This document shows positions 38,436 to 46,577 of a stretch of 64,000 nucleotides of DNA, in pieces (position 1 is the stretch's first letter; every line of letters begins with the position of its first letter). The stretch lies in assembly GCF_003479425.1 (NCBI RefSeq), contig NZ_QUHC01000002.1, positions 817,033-881,032 on the forward strand, given 5' to 3'. This DNA comes from Odoribacter sp. AF15-53. GTDB taxonomy: Bacteria; Bacteroidota; Bacteroidia; Bacteroidales; Marinifilaceae. The position numbers were made by a program, and so were the translations under genes. The notes under the pieces are model-generated. The model searched no databases and had not been told where the DNA came from. It saw nothing but the letters and a program-made list of their open reading frames with translations.

Positions 38436-39029
38436 CTATTCCTCCATCAATTTACGGGTCTTCACGATCTTCTGGGACGACTTGGACAAATTCTCCTCGT
38501 CCTCCAAGAAACGTTTAATCTTCCGGATTGCCTCCTGGAATCCCGGAATCTGCACTTTCTCGTACAAGTTCACCTTCTGGGTTGTCTTCTTTCTTGCCTT
38601 GTCCAAAAGCTCCATTTTTCTCGCGAAAAACTCCCTTTCCAAAGCAATAGAAACCACCTCCTTGATGTACTCAACTCCGTCAAGTAGCCACCCCGGTTGA
38701 TTAAACAAGCTGAAATCCTTTATCTCGTATTCCACCTCGTCTAACACCGGAGTCTTTACCCCGGCAATCTTCTTCACGGACATCTTCACATCCTTCACGA
38801 CCAGTATGTCTTCCACGTACTCGTCATAAAGCTGCAACATATCGTTCAGTGAATTCAGCGTCTCCTCCAACTTCACGTTAAACTCATCCGCCACCTGTTT
38901 CGCCTTCTTCACCTCCGACCGCAAAGCCGACTCCTTATTCTTGATGGTAGGCAATGCCCTTACCCTCATCTTCAACTGCTTATCCAGCCCTTGAAGCGAT
39001 GTCTTATTATATTGAAACTTTATTGCCAC
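38436..39029 (-). CDS. ntpD: V-type ATP synthase/ATPase subunit D (central stalk)
   Basis: 197 residues, almost wholly helical with long N- and C-terminal coiled-coil helices (NKTSLQGLDKQLKMRVRALP; NLYEKVQIPGFQEAIRKIKR, typical of family ends). It is the rotor axle inside the A3B3 head. It is separated from subunit B by an inserted four-helix-bundle gene and lies 3 bp upstream of subunit I. Confidence 0.93.
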   Translation of the reverse strand: MAIKFQYNKTSLQGLDKQLKMRVRALPTIKNKESALRSEVKKAKQVADEFNVKLEETLNSLNDMLQLYDEYVEDILVVKDVKMSVKKIAGVKTPVLDEVEYEIKDFSLFNQPGWLLDGVEYIKEVVSIALEREFFARKMELLDKARKKTTQKVNLYEKVQIPGFQEAIRKIKRFLEDEENLSKSSQKIVKTRKLMEE

Positions 39030-39079
39030 CTTATCAATTTTTAAATTATTCAGTGATTTCCGATTCTGTAATTCTGTGA

Positions 39080-39448
39080 TTAACGCTCTTTGTTCAGATT
39101 TGTACTTTTTGTTCTGATAGAAGCGACTACCATTGAAACCAACTCGTTTATCTCCTTTTTCAACCCATCTAACTCCTCAGCTCTCAATAAACCAGATTCT
39201 TCAATGATCTCAAGCCAGTAAGCAGTTTCATCAGCTTCCTCTTCAACAATTCTCATTTTGTTGATAAAATCCTTATCCGATTTTGCTCGACATACAGCCC
39301 TGTAATTAGCCCCTACCGATAAAGCCGAACGTAAAATTTGATCTTTCACAACCCACGCCAACCGAGTCTCCGGAAACTTTTCAGTCATCCGAATAACAGC
39401 CAATCCAAATTGTTTTGTTCTACGTTTAAACTCTATCTGATTCATCAC
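39080..39448 (-). CDS. Four-helix-bundle protein (23S rRNA intervening-sequence protein family)
   Basis: 122 residues with the family hallmarks FKRRTKQFGLAVIRMTEKFP, QILRSALSVGANYRAVCRAKSDKDFINKM, EEADETAYWLEII and a final helix. The family was first seen inside 23S rRNA intervening sequences and is also found as free genes in Bacteroidetes, often with low-complexity repeats nearby; function is unknown. Here it interrupts the V-ATPase operon between B and D. It is flanked on both sides by GATT-rich repeats, which fits a mobile or recombination-derived insertion. Confidence 0.88.
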   Translation of the reverse strand: MMNQIEFKRRTKQFGLAVIRMTEKFPETRLAWVVKDQILRSALSVGANYRAVCRAKSDKDFINKMRIVEEEADETAYWLEIIEESGLLRAEELDGLKKEINELVSMVVASIRTKSTNLNKER

Positions 39449-39527
39449 TCAAATCTTATCAATGATACAACCACTTAATCCAAAATCTCTCAATCACCTA
39501 ATCAATAATCATACAATCGGAAATCAC
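39449..39527. repeat. GATT/AATC-rich degenerate repeats upstream of the four-helix-bundle gene
   Basis: The spacer is made of variants of AATCACCTAATCA (e.g. CAATCACCTAATCA, AAATCACCTAATCAC), repeating every 7-8 bases. It runs up to and over the stop codon of subunit B. The same motif fills the other V-ATPase spacers. Confidence 0.7.
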
Positions 39528-40850
39528 CTAATCACTGAATCCTCCAAATTCATTAACGATTTCCGACTTAATACCCAATTCCGCCTTGTTAAAGTATTTC
39601 CGGAACAGCTCCCACGCGGTATCCAGCATCTGTTCAACACTGATATTCACGTCGATTGCCAACAAGCTATTGGAATAATCTTTGGCGAAATCCAGAGTAC
39701 GGCGGTCGTAATCCGTCAGGTCGAAACCGTTCTCCATCTTCGTGCGGGCATTGGCTGCATCGGCATACAGACGGATAGCGGCATTCATCACTTGCGGGTG
39801 ATCCTTACGGGTTTTCTTACCGATCACGAGCTGTTTCAAACGAGACAAGCTTCGGAACGGGTCAACAATAACCTTACCGATTTCCGTGTCCTTACGCAAG
39901 AACAACTGTCCCTCCGTGATATATCCCGTGTTATCGGGGATAGCGTGGGTAATATCACCGCCAGACAACGTGGTCACGGCAATAATCGTGATGGAACCTC
40001 CGGCGGGGAACTGCACGGCCTTCTCGTAAATCTTCGCCAAATCGGAATACAGAGAACCCGGCATAGAATCCTTCGACGGGATCTGGTCCATACGGTTAGA
40101 AACGATACTCAATGCATCAGCGTACAGGGTCATATCCGTCAACAATACCAGCACCTTCTCGTTCTTATCCACCGCGAAATACTCGGCAGCAGTCAGGGCC
40201 ATATCCGGAACCAGCAAACGCTCCACGGGAGGAGCCTCCGTCGTGTTCACGAAACTAACGATACGATCCAACACACCGGCATTATCAAACAGGTTCTTGA
40301 AATACAGGTAGTCGTCATTCGTCAATCCCATACCTCCCAAGATAATACGGTCGGTCTGCGCCCGCAACGCCACGTTTGCCATCACCTGATTGTAAGGCTG
40401 GTCGGGATCGGCAAAAAACGGGATCTTCTGTCCGGACACCAACGTGTTGTTCAGGTCGATACCCGCGATACCGGTAGCGATCAACTCGGACGGTTGTTTA
40501 CGACGAACCGGGTTCACCGAAGGTCCGCCGATTTCTCTTTCTTCCCCGTCCACGGAAGGCCCTCCGTCAATCGGGTCACCGAAAGCATTGAAAAAACGTC
40601 CGCACAGATCGTCACCCACCCTTAAGGTAGGAGCCTTTCCCAAGAATGTCACTTCTGCATTCGTCGGGATCCCTTCCGTTCCGGAGAACACCTGAAGGGT
40701 TATATCATTTCCCCAAATCTTCACGACCTGAGCCAACCGCCCATCTACAATAGCCAGCTCGTCATTCCCGACGCCCTGGGCATTCAACGTACACGTTGCC
40801 TTCGTGATCTGGGTAATCTTTGTATAAACTTTTTGAAAAGCAGTCGTCAT
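39528..40850 (-). CDS. ntpB: V-type ATP synthase/ATPase subunit B (non-catalytic head subunit)
   Basis: 440 residues: N-terminal beta-barrel (about 1-75), alpha/beta nucleotide-binding-like domain without a canonical P-loop, and helical C-terminus. Recognisable segments are GRFFNAFGDPIDGGP, SGQKIPFFADP, VLVLLTDMTLYADAL, and IPSKDSMPGSLYSDLAKIYE. It alternates with subunit A in the hexameric head. The start is MTTAFQKVYTKITQIT. An intercistronic hairpin (40888-40922) separates it from subunit A. Confidence 0.95.
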   Translation of the reverse strand: MTTAFQKVYTKITQITKATCTLNAQGVGNDELAIVDGRLAQVVKIWGNDITLQVFSGTEGIPTNAEVTFLGKAPTLRVGDDLCGRFFNAFGDPIDGGPSVDGEEREIGGPSVNPVRRKQPSELIATGIAGIDLNNTLVSGQKIPFFADPDQPYNQVMANVALRAQTDRIILGGMGLTNDDYLYFKNLFDNAGVLDRIVSFVNTTEAPPVERLLVPDMALTAAEYFAVDKNEKVLVLLTDMTLYADALSIVSNRMDQIPSKDSMPGSLYSDLAKIYEKAVQFPAGGSITIIAVTTLSGGDITHAIPDNTGYITEGQLFLRKDTEIGKVIVDPFRSLSRLKQLVIGKKTRKDHPQVMNAAIRLYADAANARTKMENGFDLTDYDRRTLDFAKDYSNSLLAIDVNISVEQMLDTAWELFRKYFNKAELGIKSEIVNEFGGFSD

Positions 40851-40887
40851 ACAATTTATTTTATTATTCTGTAATTTACGATTCCAT

Positions 40888-40940
40888 GATTATGTGATTC
40901 TCGGATTTTTAATCACTTAATCATCATATCACCTAATCAC
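40888..40940. repeat. Intercistronic GATT/AATC repeat and hairpin (A-B spacer)
   Basis: GATTATGTGATT (40888-40899) pairs with AATCACTTAATC (40911-40922), 11 of 12 bases. More AATCACYTAATCA copies follow to 40940. It may tune the relative amounts of A and B messages. Confidence 0.6.
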
Positions 40941-40946
40941 TAAATT

Positions 40947-42707
40947 TTACTTTTTCTTTCTCTCATTAATGATCTCGTTCACTTCCGCTTCGTACTTCTT
41001 GAAAGCCTCCGATTGATACTCGGAATAGTTCATCTGTTTGAAGCCATTGATGATACGTTTGAAATAAGGATTAACCTCCTCGAACGTGTCAAAGTTAAAG
41101 TCGGAACGAACCACACCCAAAACCATATTCAACATGTACTTCTGGCGATCCATCGAGGTTGAACCGTCGATGTTATCAAAAGCATCCTGTTGCAAGATCA
41201 CGAAGTCAATCAACTCGGATTTCCAGTATACCACGTGATAATCCAAAGGCACACCGTCATCTCCCAAAATATCAATCTGCTCGGCAGTCTCCCGTCCCCG
41301 AACCAGTATGTTACGAGCCTCATTTACATCCGCGATCCACGTGTCGGAAATATTCTTCTTGGCAAACTCGATAAATTCCGGGTACTCCAAGTACTTAGAA
41401 TACGACTCCAGCGTGTCGATAGCCGGATAACGCTTTGCATCCGCACGAGCCTGGGACAAAGCATAAAAACAACGTGCCACTTTCTTCGTGGACTCCGTCA
41501 CCGGTTCTTTCAAGTTACCCCCGGCAGGCGATACCGTACCGATAAAAGTCACGGAACCCGTCTTGCCGTTGTTCAAATACACCATTCCCGCACGAGCGTA
41601 AAAGTTAGAAATGATCGCGGACAAGTCCATCGGGAAAGCATCCTGTCCCGGCAACTCCTCCATACGGTTGGACATCTCACGCAATGCCTGAGCCCAACGA
41701 GAAGTCGAATCGGCCAGCAATAACACCTTCATCCCCATGGAACGGTAATACTCCCCGATCGTCATAGCCGTGTAAACGGAAGCCTCTCGGGCTGCCACGG
41801 GCATGTTCGAGGTATTCGCTATAATCGTGGTTCTCTCGTACAACTTACGCCCGGAACGCGGGTCCTCCAACTCCGGGAACTCGGTGAAGATTTCCACCAC
41901 CTCGTTAGCACGCTCACCACAAGCCGCCATGATAATAATGTCCGCATCGGCAAACCGGGACAAGGCATGTTGCAACACCGTCTTTCCCGTACCGAACGGG
42001 CCGGGAATAAATCCGGTACCCCCTTCCAGGATCGGGTTCATCGTGTCGATAACACGCACCCCTGTCTCCATCTGACGGGAAGGACGCGGTTTATCCACGT
42101 AATTACGGACAGGCACCTTCACCGGCCATTTCTGAACCATCGTCACGGGAACCTCTTTTCCCGCTTCGTCTTTCAGCACCGCTATCGTATCTTGAATCGT
42201 ATATTCTCCGGCCCCAACGATCGAAGCCACGGTGTACTCTCCTTTCAGCTTGAAAGGCACCATAATCTTGTGATCCAGCCAGTTTTCTTTTACATTACCC
42301 AACCAATCAGCTCCCGTCACCTTATCACCGACCTTGGCTAACGGGGTGAAACTCCATTTCTTATCTGTTTCCAACGGATTCGTGTACTCCCCGCGTTTCA
42401 GGAATACCCCGGTCATCTTGTCCAGGTCATTTTGAAGACCGTCAAAATTCTTTGATAGCAAACCGGGCCCCAACGATACCTCCAGCATGTGATCCTCGAA
42501 TTCCACCAAAGTGCCGGGCTTCAATCCCCGCGTACTTTCAAAAACCTGCACATAAGCAATATCTCCCACAACCTTAATAACCTCGGCCATCAACCGCTCG
42601 TTTTCAAGCTGTATAAAGCAAATCTCATTCTGAGATACCGGCCCTTCGGTACGCACAAGTACAAGGTTGGAAATAATACTATGAACTTTTCCTTGTGTCT
42701 TATTCAT
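40947..42707 (-). CDS. ntpA: V-type ATP synthase/ATPase subunit A (catalytic head subunit)
   Basis: 586 residues. N-terminal barrel, the subunit-A-specific non-homologous insert (about 110-200), the P-loop GPFGTGKTVLQH near residue 235, the catalytic-glutamate segment ACGERANEVVEIF, and LLADSTSRWAQALREMSNRM. It hydrolyses (or makes) ATP. It is separated from DUF2764 by a 63-bp repeat-rich spacer. Confidence 0.96.
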   Translation of the reverse strand: MNKTQGKVHSIISNLVLVRTEGPVSQNEICFIQLENERLMAEVIKVVGDIAYVQVFESTRGLKPGTLVEFEDHMLEVSLGPGLLSKNFDGLQNDLDKMTGVFLKRGEYTNPLETDKKWSFTPLAKVGDKVTGADWLGNVKENWLDHKIMVPFKLKGEYTVASIVGAGEYTIQDTIAVLKDEAGKEVPVTMVQKWPVKVPVRNYVDKPRPSRQMETGVRVIDTMNPILEGGTGFIPGPFGTGKTVLQHALSRFADADIIIMAACGERANEVVEIFTEFPELEDPRSGRKLYERTTIIANTSNMPVAAREASVYTAMTIGEYYRSMGMKVLLLADSTSRWAQALREMSNRMEELPGQDAFPMDLSAIISNFYARAGMVYLNNGKTGSVTFIGTVSPAGGNLKEPVTESTKKVARCFYALSQARADAKRYPAIDTLESYSKYLEYPEFIEFAKKNISDTWIADVNEARNILVRGRETAEQIDILGDDGVPLDYHVVYWKSELIDFVILQQDAFDNIDGSTSMDRQKYMLNMVLGVVRSDFNFDTFEEVNPYFKRIINGFKQMNYSEYQSEAFKKYEAEVNEIINERKKK

Positions 42708-42770
42708 ATTTCAATTTGTAAATTATTCTGATTCTTCAATCTCCTAATCGGCAATCATTCAATCACCCAA
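42708..42770. repeat. AATC-rich spacer between DUF2764 and subunit A
   Basis: The spacer contains CAATCTCCTAATCGG, CAATCATTCAATCACCC and AATTACTTAAAT, degenerate versions of the motif found in the other spacers of this operon. Confidence 0.55.
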
Positions 42771-43628
42771 TTACTTAAATTCTTCCGCGAACTCGAAACT
42801 CTTCCTGAACTTATCGACAACCTCCATGAAGACCTTGCGTCCAGATTCGGAACTCATCTTGCTCCACCTCTCGACAATCATCAGTTCGAGCATAAAACTC
42901 AAAACTTTCTCTATGGAAAAATACTCGTAAACAACAGACTCCTCGATAAAATCCCAAAGCAACAAATCCAGCCCTCGTTCCCGTTCAACAAGATTCGTAT
43001 TTCCTACCAACGAGATCACCCTTTCCACGTACGGATATTCCATTGCCAACCCGAAATCTTTCGAATTCGAAGTTCTCAAAGCCTTGGAAAAAGCGTTATC
43101 ACCGATAATCTCCGGGGCAACCTCTTTCCCGTACTTCTTACAAGTCAAGGCGGTTACCAGATTCTTCACGTTCATCGAAAACTCCGTGTAATTTCGGATA
43201 AACTTATTATTACACTTCATCAGGTAATCATAATACATCCAACTCAACACGTTCTCCGGAGAAACGTCATATTTCAAATGTTCTCCTTTAAAGTCCGCGA
43301 TAAATTGTTTGAGATAAACAGGTAAAGAATGAACGGGTTCGGTGATTTCGTCTTCCAGACGTTGGATGGGATACACTGTTTCAAGATTGGTGTCGGGAGC
43401 CATTTTATTCAGCAACCGCAAGACTTGTTTATTATCGGCAGGTAGGAAAAACAGTTCCATCAACTTTACATCCTCCTCCTTCAATGCCCCCTGCGCTAAT
43501 TCCCGAAACCCATTCACGGATAACGCTAATTTGCGATCATCCCAAAAGACCTCCGGTAGTCCCGCAATCAAACAGTAGTAGTTATTTTTAAATATCATAT
43601 CATCCATTCTGTGATTCAACGATTTCAT
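42771..43628 (-). CDS. DUF2764 family V-ATPase-associated protein
   Basis: 285 residues (start at Met1 or Met11, MIFKNNYYCLIAGLPEVFWD, which looks more conserved). Mostly helical, no membrane segment. DUF2764 proteins occur in bacterial V-ATPase operons between subunits E and A. No subunit C, F or G gene is seen here. DUF2764 therefore may fill the role of subunit C (the socket between rotor ring and central stalk); this is an inference from position, size and helical content. Confidence 0.8.
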   Translation of the reverse strand: MKSLNHRMDDMIFKNNYYCLIAGLPEVFWDDRKLALSVNGFRELAQGALKEEDVKLMELFFLPADNKQVLRLLNKMAPDTNLETVYPIQRLEDEITEPVHSLPVYLKQFIADFKGEHLKYDVSPENVLSWMYYDYLMKCNNKFIRNYTEFSMNVKNLVTALTCKKYGKEVAPEIIGDNAFSKALRTSNSKDFGLAMEYPYVERVISLVGNTNLVERERGLDLLLWDFIEESVVYEYFSIEKVLSFMLELMIVERWSKMSSESGRKVFMEVVDKFRKSFEFAEEFK

Positions 43629-43688
43629 GATTTATCGATTTCATGATTCCGCTCAAGGCTATCACGCAATCTCAAATCACTTAATCAT
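43629..43688. repeat. GATT/AATC-rich spacer between subunit E and DUF2764
   Basis: GATTTATCGATTTCATGATT near its left end faces AATCACTTAATCATTTAATC at its right end, so the spacer can fold on itself like the A-B spacer. Confidence 0.55.
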
Positions 43689-44297
43689 TTAATCCTTAAA
43701 CAACAGTTTCTTCGTGAAGCCTTTCATATATTGGTTAAAGAAAGCTTCAAACAGCTTCTCGGAAAAAGCGATCTGGAAACCGCCATCTTTAGGCTGAACT
43801 ACAAACTCATCCTCCAGATTACCCACTTTCACGGCAAGTCCTTTATCCAACAATTCCTTATACTTGGCAGCCACGAACGACTCGAACTTCGCCTTCTCGT
43901 CCTCGGAAAGGAGCACCTCCATGTTCAGATTTCCCCCGGCAACATCCCACTTCTTCACGATTGTCATGACCAACTCTTGGATAAAAGCTTTCTCCTCGAA
44001 ACCGATCTTGGCAACGTTGCCCGCAACATCCCCGGCAACCAGATTAGTAATGGCCTGTTTCAACGCCGTGATCGCCTGACGGGCGCTCAACGTCATTTCC
44101 GACTCGGCCTTCTTTTTTAGATTTGAAACCTCCGTTTCCGCATCAGCATTCATCTGTGCTGCTTTCGCTTTCGCATCGGCAATAATCTTTTCGGCCTCTT
44201 GCTTTGCCTGGTTGATGATATTCTCTGCCTCTTGGCGAGCCTTATCTACCCCCTCATTGTAAAGCTTTTGGGTCAAAATATCTAATTTATTCTCCAT
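43689..44297 (-). CDS. ntpE: V-type ATP synthase/ATPase subunit E (peripheral stalk)
   Basis: 202 residues. Long N-terminal amphipathic helix (about 1-75: ARQEAENIINQAKQEAEKII; AKAKAAQMNADAETEV) and a C-terminal globular domain (KDGGFQIAFSEKLFEAFF). It forms the stator rod between head and subunit I. It is the first gene of the operon. The 274 bp upstream holds no convincing gene; TATTTTTG (44449-44442) fits a -7 element but has no -33 partner. Confidence 0.88.
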   Translation of the reverse strand: MENKLDILTQKLYNEGVDKARQEAENIINQAKQEAEKIIADAKAKAAQMNADAETEVSNLKKKAESEMTLSARQAITALKQAITNLVAGDVAGNVAKIGFEEKAFIQELVMTIVKKWDVAGGNLNMEVLLSEDEKAKFESFVAAKYKELLDKGLAVKVGNLEDEFVVQPKDGGFQIAFSEKLFEAFFNQYMKGFTKKLLFKD

Positions 44298-44523
44298 ACT
44301 AAAAAACGTATTATATAATTAATATATCAATGTAAACTTTTAAACATCAACTCTCAACAAATGTGCCAGCTTTCCAGAAAAACGGTGTCAAGGTATTAAA
44401 AAACATTGACAATAACAAATAAAAACTACATCCTCGAACGTCAAAAATAAATCCTTTTTCCACAGCATACGTAATCCTTCGCAAAGAGTTATAAATCAAA
44501 AAGCCCCACGAGAAGGAGATTTC

Positions 44524-44550
44524 AAAAAGGGCGTGCCCAAAAGACACGGC
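44524..44550 (-). terminator. Weak terminator-like hairpin after the lysis-like cassette
   Basis: CCGTGTC pairs loosely with GGCACG (44549-44532) and is followed by CCCTTTTTG on the minus strand, 22 bp after the 59-residue ORF. The stem is short. Confidence 0.4.
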
Positions 44551-44571
44551 TCCACATTCAACATTCGGACA

Positions 44572-44751
44572 TTACACCCTCCCTCCTCGACGTTTATCCC
44601 ATCGATACTTACACCAAGCCACCACGACCGAACTGATCACCCCTCCCACGACACTCAACACCCCCGCCACGAAATCATTTGCCAACTGTGAGAAAAATGC
44701 ATTCAGACTCAGCGTGAAAAATATTCCGGTAAAGAAATATACACTCATCAT
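44572..44751 (-). CDS. Small membrane protein, 59 residues
   Basis: A 59-codon ORF starting ATGATG at 44751 and ending TAA at 44572. One long hydrophobic stretch or two helices (VYFFTGIFFTLSLNAFF; VAGVLSVVGGVISSVVVAW) and a basic tail (KYRWDKRRGGRV). It lies 31 bp after a DUF6266 gene on the same strand, and is the fourth membrane or lysis-type gene of the cassette. Its size, topology and position fit a holin accessory protein or a small toxin-like peptide, but no family is recognised. Codon use and spacing favour a real gene. Confidence 0.55.
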   Translation of the reverse strand: MMSVYFFTGIFFTLSLNAFFSQLANDFVAGVLSVVGGVISSVVVAWCKYRWDKRRGGRV

Positions 44752-44782
44752 AATTTCAATAATTTAATCGTAAATCACCGAA

Positions 44783-45415
44783 TTACTCAATAGTCAAATT
44801 CCGACTATCCGACACGCACTTACCATTCTTCGTGGTTGCGAAACAATATGCGTTCACCTTCGTGTGATCCCAACCTTCCGGAAGAGGAAGCACGGTACTT
44901 CCACTCTCCCCGCGACTTCTCAAGGATACGAGTTTTGCCCGTTTCAAAGTACTCTCGAACAACACACCATACACCAGATCATCTGCCAACGCAAAACCGC
45001 TTTCTTCTTCCTGTATCTCCTGCGTGAACAAATAGTGACTGTCTTCCGCACTGTACGTCAATGAAACGTTTGGCGCATCCTGAAAACCCGTTGCCACTTT
45101 CATTTGCTCGTAATCAACCGTAGCCACGTGCTTCTCATCCACGCTTACCGCTCCCATATTCATCGAAACAAACGCATTCGAAGTAGTACCTTTCCCGATC
45201 CCCACGAATCCTTTCCGTACCACCGGCAACAAACAACGAGACAACTCGATCAGCACCTTCATCCTCGCCCGCTGATCCAACACCTCCGGGGTCGGGTTAT
45301 CCTTTCTCGAAAAAATCTTCGCTTTCGCAATATTCTGCTTGTTCACGTAGCACATTGTCACGTTACCAACGGACTTCGTAGCCTTACCTAATAAATAAGA
45401 ATTAAACTTTGCCAT
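44783..45415 (-). CDS. DUF6266 family protein (copy 2)
   Basis: 210 residues, no signal peptide or membrane segment. It has the DUF6266 layout: Gly- and Asn-rich opening (FNSYLLGKATKSVGNVTMCYV), a middle helix (RARMKVLIELSRCLLPVVRKGF; NAFVSMNMGAV), then beta-rich C-terminal half ending WDHTKVNAYCFATTKNGKCVSDS. Function is unknown. A second, diverged copy lies at 46574-47209; between them are holin and amidase genes. The beta-rich C-terminal half could be an Ig-like binding domain (inference). Confidence 0.75.
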   Translation of the reverse strand: MAKFNSYLLGKATKSVGNVTMCYVNKQNIAKAKIFSRKDNPTPEVLDQRARMKVLIELSRCLLPVVRKGFVGIGKGTTSNAFVSMNMGAVSVDEKHVATVDYEQMKVATGFQDAPNVSLTYSAEDSHYLFTQEIQEEESGFALADDLVYGVLFESTLKRAKLVSLRSRGESGSTVLPLPEGWDHTKVNAYCFATTKNGKCVSDSRNLTIE

Positions 45416-45438
45416 AACTAAACAAATTAAAAATTAAT

Positions 45439-45458
45439 AATTGAAAATTGAAAATGAA
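45439..45458. repeat. 20-bp direct repeat, copy 1
   Basis: The sequence AATTGAAAATTGAAAATGAA occurs here, 24 bp upstream of the DUF6266 start, and again exactly at 46169-46188 over the amidase start. It is itself a run of AATTGAAA units. Confidence 0.7.
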
Positions 45459-45586
45459 CTTTACATCCCTCGTATGGGCCCTACACGATAAATGCAAATC
45501 ACTTCATCATAAAATAAACGCAAGTTCGCGTGCAAAAAAACAACTTGTAACTTGCAAACCTGTAACCTGCAACTCGCTGCAGGCGA

Positions 45587-46192
45587 TCAATAATACTTCA
45601 TCCAATCACACAACTGTAACGCCGGTCCCGGCTCAACCTTCCTCGAACTCACATCCGAATGTCCCACGATATCCCGGATCGGGTAATATTCCGTCAACAA
45701 ATCACACACCTCCTCCAACACCCGCTCCTGCACATCCGTGTAGCGATGCCAATACGTTACCTCCTTGTCCGAATCTTTCATGTACACGTCTCGAATCGGC
45801 ACCTCCTTTCCACATTCTGCCACAAACCGGCCTCCTTCCGAACGAAGCTGTCCCAAGTTATCCAACTCGATTCCGATAGAATAATGATTCAGTTCAGACC
45901 TTCCCTCGTAGCAACTCTTTCCTGCATGCCACGCCTCGATATTAAACGGTACCAACTGTATCACCTGCCCGTCTCTCCCGATTATCAAATGTGCCGAAGC
46001 CTTTACATCCGCCCGAATCAGGAAATTTGCCGATGACATGGCATCCCGACCTGCCGTGTAATGTAATATAATCATATCCGGCCCTGCTACTCCTCGTCTA
46101 TTCTTCGGACACTCCAGTTGCACAACTCCCTTCCCGACTAACCTGTGCCTTACAATTGAAAATGGAGAATTGAAAATTGAAAATGAATCCAT
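45587..46192 (-). CDS. N-acetylmuramoyl-L-alanine amidase (Amidase_2 type)
   Basis: 201 residues from ATG 46192, but the first 14 (MDSFSIFNSPFSIV) are encoded by a low-complexity repeat, so the functional start may be the GTG right after it. Zinc ligands: His in IILHYTAGRDAM, His in AWHAGKS or GHSDVS, with VEPGPAL at the end, as in T7-lysozyme-like amidases. SIGIELDN is the conserved core. No signal peptide is seen, so export would need the neighbouring holin. The enzyme cuts the amide bond between MurNAc and the stem peptide. It lies 10 bp after the holin gene. Confidence 0.9.
   Translation of the reverse strand: MDSFSIFNSPFSIVRHRLVGKGVVQLECPKNRRGVAGPDMIILHYTAGRDAMSSANFLIRADVKASAHLIIGRDGQVIQLVPFNIEAWHAGKSCYEGRSELNHYSIGIELDNLGQLRSEGGRFVAECGKEVPIRDVYMKDSDKEVTYWHRYTDVQERVLEEVCDLLTEYYPIRDIVGHSDVSSRKVEPGPALQLCDWMKYY
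46169..46188. repeat. 20-bp direct repeat, copy 2
   Basis: Exact copy of 45439-45458. It overlaps the first codons of the amidase ORF; a partial third unit (CAATTGAAAATGG) precedes it at 46154-46166. Confidence 0.7.
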
Positions 46193-46202
46193 CTTTTAAC
46201 TT

Positions 46203-46577
46203 TTATCTTTTAGTTTTTAACTTAAAAATGGCTTCTGCCATTTTTTCCCCGCTTCTCCCGATCACGTATCCGCCCAGCCCAATCTCCAACAAATCCCAAA
46301 ACCGGGAAGTATCCGCCAGTATAGGCAAACTCGTGAACGTCCCCACAAGTACAATCACCGCAAACGTCAACATCACCAATGGCCGCCAAGATCGCTGCAA
46401 CCAGTTTCCACTCGCTTCTGCCCGTACCACACTTGCCTGAGCCTCCACCATTTCCCGTTCCCGCTCGTACACCAACTCCTGCATTTTAGCCTCCAGTTCC
46501 TTCTTCTCCCTTGCCGGGAGAGTCAACCCGCCGATCAACCCGCCGATAGCATTGACAACATCCGTTATCGGCTTCAT
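46203..46577 (-). CDS. 3TM-type holin
   Basis: 124 residues from ATG 46577 (MKPITDVVNAIGGLIGGLTL), chosen because it overlaps the preceding DUF6266 stop by ATGA; the frame is open further upstream without support. An amphipathic helix (KELEAKMQELVYEREREM) is followed by NWLQRSWRPLVMLTFAVIVLVG, a second hydrophobic segment, and DLLEIGLGGYVIGRSGEKMAE, the signature of phage and gene-transfer-agent 3TM holins. Holins open the inner membrane for an endolysin. The amidase gene follows 10 bp on. The last codons lie in an AT-rich repeat. Confidence 0.85.
   Translation of the reverse strand: MKPITDVVNAIGGLIGGLTLPAREKKELEAKMQELVYEREREMVEAQASVVRAEASGNWLQRSWRPLVMLTFAVIVLVGTFTSLPILADTSRFWDLLEIGLGGYVIGRSGEKMAEAIFKLKTKR

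Noticed and set aside
39462..40625. 387-codon open frame on the plus strand
   Set aside because: It lies exactly opposite the well-supported V-ATPase subunit B gene, has the Arg/His-rich composition of an antisense shadow and no recognisable domain.
39449..43688. CRISPR array made of the AATC-rich spacers
   Set aside because: Units are degenerate, 7-13 bases, without constant repeats or unique spacers of CRISPR length, and no cas genes are present.
44347..44547. 66-codon hydrophobic frame on the minus strand before subunit E
   Set aside because: It overlaps the terminator-like hairpin at 44524-44550, has no family signal and no clear ribosome-binding or promoter context; it is probably chance.
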